Shown here one piece after another: positions 49,792 through 60,299 of a stretch of DNA of 64,000 bases. Under the pieces are notes generated by a model. The model was not told the origin of the DNA. It ran no database searches and saw only the letters and a program-made list of their open reading frames with translations. Position 1 is the first letter of the stretch, and every line of letters begins with the position of its first letter. The position numbers and the translations under genes are program-made. Origin of the DNA: Antedon mediterranea (Eukaryota > Echinodermata > Crinoidea > Comatulida > Antedonidae); assembly GCF_964355755.1 (NCBI RefSeq), contig NC_092677.1:8063001-8127000 (forward strand), written 5' to 3'.

Positions 49792-50467
49792 GTAACGATT
49801 TGAAAATTATTATTATTTTATGTTCTGCTGACGGTCGAACAGTGGGTCAGTCTGTCTTGTTTGTGTTTGTGATTGTATTCATGTCAGTCTACCTGCATGA
49901 CCGTCTTTACTAGTAGGCCTAATGGCCAAGAGTGAGTCATTTACCTGCTTCAATTATAAGTGTGTCCTTAAGGATATATACATAAATACATATGAACATT
50001 ATATAATATGATGTAGATTCATTGTGAACGTCATTATTATTCTTTTCTCGTTTTCTTCTCGTAAGGAATTAGTCTAGTTTGATCTTAAGCATTACAATAT
50101 TTGTTTGCAAGTTGGCAAACAGTAAAACAGTATTTCTTCAACAAAACAGATTATGTGCATTTGATATTGATGCTTTAGTCTAGTTTCTTTCATTTAGGGA
50201 CCTCATGAAAATGACTTACTTTTTGTATTGGTATCCATGATTTTTTTTTTACTTTGTGAACGATAATATAGTTATAAGAAATAAAAGCAAATGTATTGTC
50301 AAGTTTGAATTATTCCGATTACTTACCAGTCAACCAAATAGGCAGCACCTCACGCAGCTCCATCAAAATGCAATTAAATGTAATCTGCACGGTTTTAAAT
50401 GGTGAAAACAAAATTATCATAAACAACTATATATTATGTATTACCATACGAATAGAACACATCCATT

Positions 50468-50536
50468 TGACCCCTATTCAGGGGGAACTCCTATTCAGTG
50501 GGCACTCCTATTCAGTGGGCACTCCTATTAAGTAGC
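50468..50536. repeat. 18-bp tandem repeat, three to four units
   Basis: CTCCTATTCAGTGGGCAC repeats head to tail with slight changes. Confidence 0.85.
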
Positions 50537-51377
50537 AATGGGAAATGATGTTTTAACACTACGTCCAATTCCCAGTGGACAACCTATTACCAGATAACTC
50601 ATTAGGTCCAGAACGTGTCGTCTTAATATATGTTTTACTGTACGCGCATTTTATGAAGGTTCTTTATATTTTAATATGTAATCAGCATAAAGCAATAAAT
50701 AAATATTTCTTTAAAGTGTCTGAAAAATAGGTACAGCTGTACTAGGCCTAAAGTGACACCTTGATCTCAATTATGCTAGCCATGTCACCAAGTGTAATTG
50801 TCGACCAAATTACCGTCAGTGGTAGCATCATATCATGTAGTTTGTTTCTTTCGGAATTATTAAAATGATTTTAATGATAATGTAGTATACGTTATAGTGA
50901 CTAATAGCTTTCATTGCAACCATTAGAGTCCAACCGTTAACAATTCTAATAACGAACAACAATCTTGCCTCACTTTTTCTTTAGAATTTTAATATTAATA
51001 TAATATCATTACACTTCCAATATTAAAATATAGCACCTGTGGGATTTACTCGTATGGCAACTCATATATTTTATAAAGAATAAGGTCAACACTATCTCAT
51101 AAGTCCGATGATAAAAGCACTTAAATGAATTGGCAAAGGGTTTGAGTATATCACACATTAATAACGATAACGACAGTTACTGTAGTCGCCTGTAAAAAAA
51201 AAATATCACCAAGGTATATACATGACCTATACATTTAATCGGCCGATGAGCATACATACGAAAAATATGATTCAATTCAATTGTTTTCCAGCCGACAATG
51301 ATAGTGTATACTAATAACACATCGGGTATACTGAAGTAAATACATAATTTTATTATGGCTAAAAGAAGATGTTCGAT

Positions 51378-51521
51378 TCAGTTGTTAATGAACCATTGTG
51401 AAGGAGGTGAACAAATAATGTTTTCACCTCCCTGGTGACACATTAACGCGGAGCGGCGGACCAGTGGTTTCCTCACCGGTTTCCGTTTGCCGCTACCACT
51501 CGTCTGTGTCAATTCGTCCAT
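51378..51521 (-). CDS. Possible small coding exon, unidentified
   Basis: On the minus strand ATG at 51521 opens MDELTQTSGSGKRKP… for 47 codons. Codon 15 is followed by a good donor, CCG|GTGAGG (51476-51471), which would leave a 45-nt phase-0 exon. The local sequence is clearly richer in G+C than its surroundings. A Ser/Lys-rich start suits a nuclear protein's first exon, but no partner exon was found. Confidence 0.2.
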   Translation of the reverse strand: MDELTQTSGSGKRKPVRKPLVRRSALMCHQGGENIICSPPSQWFINN

Positions 51522-52714
51522 TCTTAAAGACACACCCTCTGTCTGTCAGCCTCATCCAAACCAGGTAGAAAGTATTAAATATCAATATCAATTCCTAAAA
51601 CGAATACATTTATATCTGATATATTGGTAATCTCATTTCCATGTAAAAATACTAGACATAGGTGTATAAACGTCGACCGATACACGTCATAATCGGCTGA
51701 TAATCTGGGTATGAAAATTATGAAGAACGCATTCTATATTGATATTATAAGCCGATGTTTCTGAATATTATTCTATAAATGTTTTCAATAATACCTATAA
51801 CGTTAGTAGGTCACTCATAAAATAAATTTTATGTTTATCAAACTAAAATTTCTATTTAAAAATATGAATGTTAATTAGAATTGATGTTTAAGAATAATGC
51901 CACAATAAATTGTTTAACCTTTTACTATCGGTGTGTTATTGTTATAAAACGTTGTTTGATTACCGTTTTAATTAGATTTTGATTGCTCATTTGTCTAGTT
52001 TGTTGATGAATTCAAAATGGATTGTAATATGCGTATTGCCATTCAGCAAAACAACACGTTTCTGTACATAATTATATTTTGTAATTTATCATGTAAAACC
52101 ACTCAGTTCTCTTTTGACACTTCTATCTCTTGAAACGAACAAGGGCCAACCGCTATTCAGGCTACACACCAATGTTACGAGGAAGCTTCGCTGGGTCCTG
52201 AAGGTACCTCTTTGATAAAATAGTTAAAATAAGATTCTCCAATCAATAAAATCAAAATGACTGAGTAGTCCAACTAATTCGTATTAGAATTGAAAAAATG
52301 CCAAAACCATTGTATAAAAATGTTCTACGGTACTACAAACGGATACAGAACGGAGAAGCGGACTTTATATCAATTAATTAAAAGATAAAATTTTAAGAAT
52401 TTAGGTAGAAAATACAATATATTAAATTAGCTTAAAAATATGTTTTGAGAGAGAAAAAATAAAGAAAAGATCTTGCAATAATTTTCATAATGAAGGCCTA
52501 GGACATTTCAGAGAGTACATCCATCATAAACAAAACATGCAGTATAATTTCACTTGTATGGTACACAATGGTGTTTTAGGTATTTTTGTGGAAATACATT
52601 GAAATTGAAATATAAAAGGATACAGTGTGTGTTAACAACCACTACGTCCTCTTTATAACGTTGTTGATAATAACAACAACAAAATGTAGCTTTTGCGAAA
52701 CAAAGCACGATGAT

Positions 52715-52810
52715 GCATCCACGGGAGTTGCTATCAACATGCAATTTGTAGGATCTTATAAGTTATAAAGATCCTACAAATTGCATGTTGATAGCAACTT
52801 CCGTGGATGC
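52715..52810. repeat. 43-bp inverted repeat, 10-nt loop
   Basis: Arms 52715-52757 and 52768-52810 pair with a single mismatch; the loop is ATAAGTTATA. It resembles the 3341-3427 hairpin in design but not in sequence. Confidence 0.95.
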
Positions 52811-53829
52811 AAGAGACATGATTCCTTACGATTCGAGTTGAATTTCACCAACAAAATAACGTGTAATGTCTTATCTCTATTTTAATCAGTGACAAATACA
52901 CACAGCTGTGGATGACCCACCAAATTTACCCCCACCAAAGCTGGTATTTTAAACGTGAACCTCACTGTGTTAAAACTATCTTACCTAACATCAATTTGAT
53001 AAATATTTAATAAATCAAATTACTTAGTGTCAGCTTGCAAACATATTTCATTACGCCCTTTTGAATACAGTAACATGTTAGAGATGACTAGCTATCAACA
53101 GTACTGCAATGTAATTATAAACGCTGAAATTGTTATGTTGTTGCAAAGGCCTCGACATTGCAGTGCCAACCTTATGTTTACGGAATGTAGAATTCCTTTT
53201 TTTTTTATGAATTGTTAAGAAAATCAATATATGGCCTGATGGGTAGACTAAATGCAAGCGAAAATGTTTTAGTCTCAACGATTATAAGCAACGTCTTAGT
53301 TAAGTCGAAGATGCTCTCCAGATGGAATGCCATCCTGAGATGAGTAGTAGTAATTGTTATTGTTTATTTTATTTCATTTATATGTAATTTTTACTTTCTA
53401 TGGACCAGAGATTCCGAAATAAAAGATTGAATGAATGAATGAATAACAAAGAGCAACCAAAAAAATATCTTGAGAAACAAATATTTCATTTTATAAATAC
53501 TATAGCTATGGCTAAGTCACATTAGGCCTATTTTACTTTGCCTGTACTTGACAACAGACCTAGAATAGGGTAGTTTAGAGGAAATGAGGAGCTAATCTTT
53601 ATTAATATAATATTATTCCTTCAACGACGAATTTATAGATAACAATGTTACTTGCACATGAAGGGCTAGTGTTGCCTGAAAGCTCTGCTAATTTTTCGAG
53701 CTGTTTTACTTTATCGTTTTGATTTAGCTTTTCACTTTGTTTTGTATCTTCATTTAGATCCAGCCACTGATACCCACAGCATTGTCATTTTTTCAGTATT
53801 TTGCCTTTGGATTTAAATTATTTATTTTT

Positions 53830-54105
53830 TATTTTATGTCTTTAGGCAATGTGGCCAAGGATTACCAATAGTGAATTAATCACTGTCCTATCAGATAGGT
53901 GGTAATCCCCCTGATACAGGGGCTATTGTGTGAACCAGTTCACCGGGGTAACCCCCTACTCTTTTTCGAATAATGAACTGGGTTTCTTTAAAAGTACACA
54001 CAGGTTATAACTGTGTACACTGGACCTACGGTTTATAGTCCTTATCCGAGAAGACTTGTTCCACCACCAGAACTAGGAGCGAGTCGGCCTCGAACCCTTA
54101 AAATG
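53830..54105 (-). mobile_element. tRNA-derived SINE, third copy
   Basis: GTGTACACTGGACCTACGGT, CCACCACCAGAACTAGGAGC and GGCCTCGAACCC (box B on the minus strand, 54086-54097) match the 46.9-kb copy in order. CCGGGGTAACCCCCTACTC also matches the 3469 fragment. Confidence 0.7.
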
Positions 54106-54370
54106 GATATGAAAGGATTTTAAAATTTCACAAAAATTACTTTGTATGAATCCTTTTAATGTTAATAAACAGCACACAAAAAATTAGATTCAAATACCTA
54201 GTAGAAATTGAGAAATAAACAAATTAAATTTTGGTATAAAACGTCCGCAAAATGGCCGACCAACTGGCACGCCATCTTAATTTTATGAACGTTCTATACG
54301 CACGTACGAGATCGTCAAATTTAGAGTTTGAAACACCCGGGGTTGTAGCCACGGCAGCAGTCGTTTTGTG

Positions 54371-54511
54371 ATTGGTTAATGAATTTTAATACAGTCCAAT
54401 CACCGCCTTGTCTCGTTCGCGGACTGTGTGTGGTGTAAACAAACCCATCCTCCTACACGAGACTCGCGTGTTGCAAGCTCCCTGTTGCTGCAGTCGTAGA
54501 AAATATCGATA
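54371..54511 (+). promoter_or_regulatory. CCAAT-rich promoter-like region
   Basis: ATTGG (54371-54375) and CCAAT (54396-54400) are 25 bases apart, a TATCGATA palindrome lies at 54504-54511, and the stretch has more CpG than its surroundings. Such a set suits a TATA-less housekeeping promoter firing near 54480. Confidence 0.4.
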
Positions 54512-56285
54512 TTTCACAAATCAATAAAAAGTTATGTCTGCAAAGATTGTACGTGAAAAGAAGAAAGTGTGTATTTGTACTTCTCACACTAAACCACTCA
54601 CGCAGACTACAAATTAGGCTAGGTCTAGTAGACTATAGTTTCTTCTAAATTCGCTAGTAGTAGGCTAGGCCTACACATGGTCCATGGAGTTACTCCATGG
54701 TCTACAGTACAAGAGAGTACTGTAGTAGTCGCCGGTCCACCGACGAACCTTCAGGAAGTGGACAAGGCGCGGGCGTAGACGTATGTAAAAGGCGACGTAA
54801 ATAAAAAAGGTAAGCTTGTGTTGAACTTGTTTTTGGCTCTGACTTTTGTTATTGACTAATATAGTAATATAATAATACTAATAATTAAAGTAGAGCAGAG
54901 GTGAGGCAGAGAGGATTATTATAGTTTAGTTAGGAACTGTAGTGTAATTAAATAATAACCTCTTTCTGTTTGTTACCAAGTCATAAAATATTATACAGAT
55001 ATTGACTGTTTAGAGGTTAAATATAAGATTTGACATCCCCGAGGGAATGATATTATGTTCGAGGGAATATATATTTCCCGAAGCGCCAGCTGAGGTAAAT
55101 ATATATTCCCCGAGAACTTAATATCATTCCCGAGGGGATGTCAAATCTTATATTTAACCGATATAAAAGGCAATATCTGTTATATTATATAGCCAAGAAC
55201 AAGTCTGCTGCTGGGTTGGGTGAAGCTAGGCTAGGCCTCCTATAGTATTTTTGTATTGTATTTAAAACAAGCCTGCCTAGACACCTTACCTTGCGAAGAA
55301 TAATATACAGATAATTACTAATTAATGATTCCTTGGCAATAAAATATTCACTTAGGCCTAGGTCGAATTTCCATCAATAAGCCTATTAATAATAATATTA
55401 TAATCAGGTAGGCCGAATAAACAATTCGTCTTCTCTCGATCTTCGAGGAGCCGAATCACCGGATGTTCAGCGCGTACTAGTTACTAGGTTACTACCGTGA
55501 GTATTGACCAATCACAAACGGTGTTTCATCACATTTAGGGTGGACTTATAACAAATGAGGGCGCTATGTATGCATAGCTTAAATAGTTTAGAAGATTAAT
55601 TTCTTCAAGCAAATTCCGTGGCCCAGCGGATGAAACGTTGTCTTGCGATGGAGTGACAATTCCACCCGAGTTCAAATTGTTTATTTATCGGCAAACTCGA
55701 GTGTTGCACACGAAAATTACACAGTCAATATCATCGTACTCGAGAATTTATATGATTAATGACAGGGACACGATTATTACGCGAAAATTACACAGTCAAT
55801 ATCATCGTTCTCGAGGATATATACGATTTACGATCCTCGCAGCGGTAGTCATGTGATGCAGTTTCAACCAATCACGTTCGCGTATTTATATAGGCTATGT
55901 AATATAATACTATAGTATAGGGCCTAGAGGTAGGATTGAATAAAAATAATAGTTCATTTCCATCCATTTATTGGTCTTATCTTTGCAGATTTATGGAATC
56001 AACAGTACATGAGATGGCTTTGAAGAACTGTAATAGTACTACTGTAGTAATAAAATTGTAAACATCAAATTATATGGCAGAAATAGTGTGTGGAATGAAT
56101 TTTATTGAATATATGTATCATAATGAGTTTGGAACAAGCAGGATTTTTCAAACGGGACATAAATTACTTTTGAGACCTGAGTGATACATTTTAATTCTAT
56201 CAACACCAGCCAGCTCCATCATATTCAAGAGATGGATTCTTTCATAAATGTCCATTGTACATAGTATTTGGCTAAATAAATAAAA
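54480..56285 (+). ncRNA. Possible two-exon transcript, product unknown
   Basis: Downstream of the CCAAT region, AAAAAAG|GTAAGC gives a donor at 54810. TTATCTTTGCAG gives an acceptor at 55988, and AATAAATAAA follows at about 56274. Frames in the first exon are short (27-35 codons, from ATGs at 54534, 54678 and 54697) and none crosses the splice sensibly. It is listed as possibly non-coding. The MITE at 54990-55185 would lie in its intron. Confidence 0.2.
54990..55185. mobile_element. Palindromic MITE family F
   Basis: TATACAGATATTG at the left faces CAATATCTGTTATA at the right. Inside, GGTTAAATATAAGATTTGAC is mirrored by GTCAAATCTTATATTTAACC, and CCCCGAGGGAATGATATTA by its complement. Almost the whole element is one hairpin with a short GC-rich centre (GAAGCGCCAGCTGAGG). 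Confidence 0.9.
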
Positions 56286-56493
56286 AAAGAAGTACAGTAG
56301 TGGTTTATTTGTTTACATACCCAGACCCATTTAGATGGTTAAAAACAAACACTATATGTACTGTCTGGTAGTACATTACCATAGTTACAGTATGACTGTA
56401 ACCCTAGCACTCGCGTCTAAAGAATTCTATTATGCATATTTTACTATTCTTCATAAATATTTAGTTCTGTAATTTTAATTGTCTGCGCTCATT

Positions 56494-57368
56494 CTATACT
56501 TGGTGTCTTAGTATACTGCATAAATGTATCGTGCAAGCATGATCCAAGTAGCATCTATTATAAAGTACGCTGGGCATCTTTCTATTCACCTGAAAAAAGG
56601 AAAATGAATGCACATGTTTATCTGCCCTCAAAACAAAATAATAATTTAGTATAATGTATTATGTAGGTTTGATCAACAGTTTAAAATAGCAATGCTCAGT
56701 ATCTGTTACCTTAATATTATAATTTGACTCTAACATTTCCGCTTCCATTCCAATCACTAAATACATTTGCTTATCCCGTCCATCAATTATCATAGTTGCA
56801 CTCCAATTATAGACCTGTAGGTAGGTAAAAATACAAATGAATTGTTTATTTACTGTATACTGTACTGTATATGATACAAGCTGAAATACCCCTAACTAGG
56901 CCTGGCCTGTTATAACCTTTATTACTACATTAGAGAAAATCCACCTCTATTCATTTTATTGGGAATCATAATATTTAGTATTCAGTGTTGCCTAGCCTAG
57001 CTAGGTAGGCCCTAGGGCGGCCTGTAATAACAAAAAAATATTTTAATAATGCGTTAGTCAGGACACTACAGCACACAACAATATTAATAAACGTACTTAT
57101 AAATAATGTGTATATACATAATACAGTAACACAATTGTGCCTACCATTAACACCCTCAACGATACATCAAGGAGCATACGCTCTCAGCTCACCTCTGGCC
57201 GGGCGACTAAACACCGTATCCAGCAGTCATCACTACTAAAAAGGCCTAGCCCCTAGGCCTAGCTAGCTCCAGGCCATGGCATTGTCAAAACACCATTTAC
57301 TCGTCCAACCGTTTCTTCAAAACGATGTTAACACCCGTGTTAACAAGACGATGTGGACGAATTTCCAT
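56494..57368 (-). CDS. Small four-exon gene, about 103 residues, not recognised
   Basis: On the minus strand: 57368-57301 (ATG; 22 codons + 2 nt), 57235-57193, 56814-56710 and 56589-56494 (stop TAG 56496-56494). Junctions: GA|GTAAAT to CTTTTTAG|T across a 65-bp intron; CAGAG|GTGAGC to CTACAG|GTC; AAG|GTAACA to TTTTTTCAG|GTG. All four pieces stay open in one frame. The product starts MEIRPHRLVNTGVN, has a SDDCWIRCLVARPE stretch, a strand-like middle with WSATMIIDG and YLVIGMEAEM, and a Cys-containing end (NRCYLDHACTIHLC). It has no signal peptide or membrane span and looks like a small alpha/beta protein. I do not recognise the family. An NRF1-like site lies upstream and an AATAAA on this strand at 56318-56313. 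The least certain parts are the tiny first intron and the 43-nt exon. Confidence 0.5.
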
Positions 57369-57504
57369 CAATTTCAGTTAATTACAACGAAATAATAATA
57401 AAATGAATGTTTCAATAATACGTGTATAGCGAAATAAACATCGCTTGCGAGAGGAGGGTGAGGGTCGAGAGTGAGGCCAAGGTGGTCGACTCTGTGATTC
57501 TCAC

Positions 57505-57512
57505 GCATGCGC
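57505..57512 (-). promoter_or_regulatory. NRF1-like site
   Basis: GCATGCGC, within CACGCATGCGCA, is the core of the NRF1 consensus. It sits about 137 bp upstream of the ATG at 57368 of the small minus-strand gene, in a locally CpG-rich stretch. Confidence 0.5.
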
Positions 57513-57764
57513 AAAATAACTCCGTGTACCCAGCAAGATAGGCATTTGGCTATGAATTTCGTAAAAGATGGCCTTGAAAAACGAAATTAAAATCCGTTTA
57601 AAAAAAAACATGGTTGATAATATGAATTAATTTTATTCGATTAGGCTAACATACTTATCCAAGAATAAAAATATCAAAGCGATAAGTAATTACTACCATG
57701 CTTTTGCATCAATCAATGATTTACTGCTAAATTCCTATCTCTGTAATACAAAAATAACTTTTAG

Positions 57765-57772
57765 TGACGTCA
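57765..57772. promoter_or_regulatory. Full cAMP-response-element palindrome
   Basis: TGACGTCA lies about 400 bp upstream of the small minus-strand gene. It may be a CREB/ATF site; chance occurrence is possible. Confidence 0.3.
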
Positions 57773-57779
57773 CAAAAAG

Positions 57780-58528
57780 TTTTTCACAGGTTTCTCAGGG
57801 GCGTTTTGAGGGCGTTGTCGTCCTCCAAAACATTAAGTATGACTATGGCAAGCTTAAAACTGATTGATCTACACGTTGAGCCAATAAAATGATATTGCTA
57901 GGAACCCTTTCATATCCATTTTAAATAACAATGTTAGTTACATTCACATGTGAATACAATATTTTCCAATATCTAAACACCCGGATAGCATCTCCGACTG
58001 CTTATCTATGAATTAGTTGGTGTCGCAACTTTGCTGATATTGTACTTGTCACAAATATCGGATTTGTTCATTATTCATCATCAGTATCACAGGCGTTTGT
58101 CACTTTAAATCCAAAATGTAACGTCTGCAACATTGTGATTTCTAATGTTCATGTTATCTAAGAAAAAGTCAAAAAGAATTAATAAAACTCAGCCTCTTGA
58201 TTAATGTCTAGTTAATTCAATAGCGCATCCATTCGTCGTTTCAGCAAACAAATGTATTATTTGAAATCTATACAACAAAGTCGGAATATATTCAACAAAG
58301 TCGGTATCTATGTGGCTTAGTATATACACAGAACACGCTAATCCAACGTGCACTGGTAGCTTAGAAACTTAGCGGGAAAGCATGTAAACATTCACTGTAA
58401 CATAATCTTTCCAGTTGTTTGTGACAGTTTAATGTTAGTGTCCATTGCTTCATTAACACCTGTAGTTTGGCGGGAATATTTTGAAGTCTGTTTCTATATG
58501 ACATTATGCGATATAACGTAATTAACAC
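57780..58528. other. Gene-free stretch
   Basis: No exon, tandem array or TIR pair was recognised. Confidence 0.5.
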
Positions 58529-58650
58529 TTAAGCTTGGTTCCCACTAGAACGCAACGCAAGGACGTAAGCCGCAACGCAAGCGAATTGACCAATCACAAG
58601 GAACGGTTCAAATAATCCATCGCTTGGATTGGTCAATTCGCTTGTTGCAA
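58529..58650. mobile_element. MITE family A, right end lost
   Basis: TTAAGCTTGGTTCCCACTAG, then ACGCAACGCAAGGACGTAAG and GAATTGACCAATCACAAGG. The mirrored half decays after GGATTGGTCAATTCGCTTG. Confidence 0.8.
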
Positions 58651-58844
58651 TTGCAACACCATAGGTTCTAGACGGAATTTTGACTTAATCTTATCCTAAC
58701 CCTCTAAATGATCTCTCTCATGATTATATATGTATATAAAACATTAAACAACCACCTGTGGCCCGAACCCTTGTCTTCCGATCAAGAAGCTAAACATAAC
58801 CAATCAACCAAACAAGAAAGCGCTGCATAAAGTAGTTTAAAACG

Positions 58845-58940
58845 GCAGTCGTGTGCTCACATTTTACCGACGGACCGACCGACCGACTAACCAACCAACC
58901 AACAGACCGACATAGTGAGCTGTAGAGTCGCGTTTGCGTA
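58845..58940. repeat. GGTCGG interspersed repeat, inverted copy
   Basis: TTTACCGACGGACCGACCGA…CAACCAAC…CCGACATAGTGAGCTG, then GAGTCGCGTTTGCG, is the reverse complement of the 44.2-kb copies. Confidence 0.75.
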
Positions 58941-59799
58941 TTTTCGAGTAAATTGTTAGAAGTGCAATCGTTTTAATCCTTTTAATTATGTCTTGTTCAT
59001 TTCGTTCAGTATTAATGTTGAATATTTGCACGGCAATAATAAGAAGTTATTTATTCACGATCTACACTTCTCTTATCGTTAATTAAATATAAAATAATTA
59101 CCACGGATTATAATCGAGCTCATCATCATTATTGTCGTGCACGTCATTACAGCGGTTATACATTTATTCCTCATAATACTTATGACCTAAAAACTAAATA
59201 TCTACGAAAGTTCGTCTTGCATTTGTATCAGTGCTGTTTAGCTAATCAGATACCTAACGGCACAAAACTAATTTTAATCAATTCTGAACGTTCCGCGGGC
59301 GGTAATTTGCATGATAACAGCAGAAACGCGATTTTACCGCCGCCTCATCACAGGGACGGATTCGTCGATTGTACTTAATCGTTAGCAATCTTCATTTACC
59401 TTCAAGATTTACATTATGTACAACGTGCATTTTTTTAATTTAGTTAACATAGGTCTACACTACATTCACTAACATAATTACCATCCGTAATCTATACCAT
59501 TTTTTGTCTCTCATGCATGATTTGACTAAAAATAATTAACAGTTATAATAGGGTTATAATGTCAGTTAATAATCTTCTGACACAAGAAACAACGACAATC
59601 AGCTAAATTAATTCGTATTTATTTATATGTACAACATCTTGCTTGTTAAAAAGGCATGGGGATTACCAGACTCTCGTACAACGAGTAACACATCATGCCC
59701 GTTTATGCATTAATTAATCGACTAATAATTAACTAGCACTAGTGGCGGGATCAGCAACGGGCCACAATGTCGCGCATTCCCCTAAAGTTCCACAACATA

Positions 59800-60182
59800 A
59801 AGCCGATTTTCCACTAGGCGAATTTGTTCGCGCGAATCGAAAGCGTCATGCTATGCACATGCGTATTCGCGTTTCTGTCTGTCATACTGCCTTCTTCGAC
59901 GAATTCTATTTCCTTTGATTTTTCGCTTCAGCGAAATTTACTAGGCCTAGTTCGAATTGTTTCTACTTTTTGCGAAGCGAAATATTGCGCAACCAATCAG
60001 AGCTCAGGAAATGAGCTATGACGCTTTCATGAGCACTCATGCGAATCGAAATGCTCAGCAACCACGCGAGGAACATGAACGTCGCAGCTATTCGCTCATG
60101 TAGTGGAAAGAGAGTAGTTGATTTTTTTCTCTTCGAAACGTTTGATTCGCGCGAACAAATTCGCCTAGTGGAAAATCGGCTT
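59800..60182. mobile_element. MITE family B with perfect 39-bp TIRs
   Basis: Arms 59800-59838 and 60144-60182 are perfect inverted repeats (AAGCCGATTTTCCACTAGGC…). TTCGCGCGAA is a palindrome inside each arm. It is 383 bp; the interior carries more GCGAAT/ATTCGC words in both orientations. Its frames are short and overlapping on both strands, as expected of a hairpin sequence, and were not called genes. Confidence 0.92.
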
Positions 60183-60290
60183 AAGAACATAAGCGCTACG
60201 TTGATCATCATTGGAACTGTCGCTTGTAATTGGTCGCACTTGTGTCTACGTCGTTTCGTTGCGCGTCGAGGAGGAGGGAACCAAGCTCTA
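60183..60290. mobile_element. Half copy of MITE family A next to family B
   Basis: GTCGCTTGTAATTGGTCGCA, GTCGTTTCGTTGCG and GGAGGGAACCAAGCTCTA match the right half of family A. It abuts the family B element, so one probably inserted into the other. Confidence 0.65.
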
Positions 60291-60299
60291 TCGTACAAC

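Larger units (their letters stand above)
49914..52714. other. Mostly gene-free stretch
   Basis: It holds an 18-bp tandem repeat (50468-50536) and a possible minus-strand exon (51378-51521). TTCACCTCC/GGAGGTGAA near 51406-51430 forms a small dyad. Nothing else was recognised. Confidence 0.5.

Noticed and set aside
49524-49913. 129-codon plus-strand frame
   Set aside because: It crosses the promoter-like TATA/CCAAT cluster and a splice donor, and the peptide matches nothing known to me.
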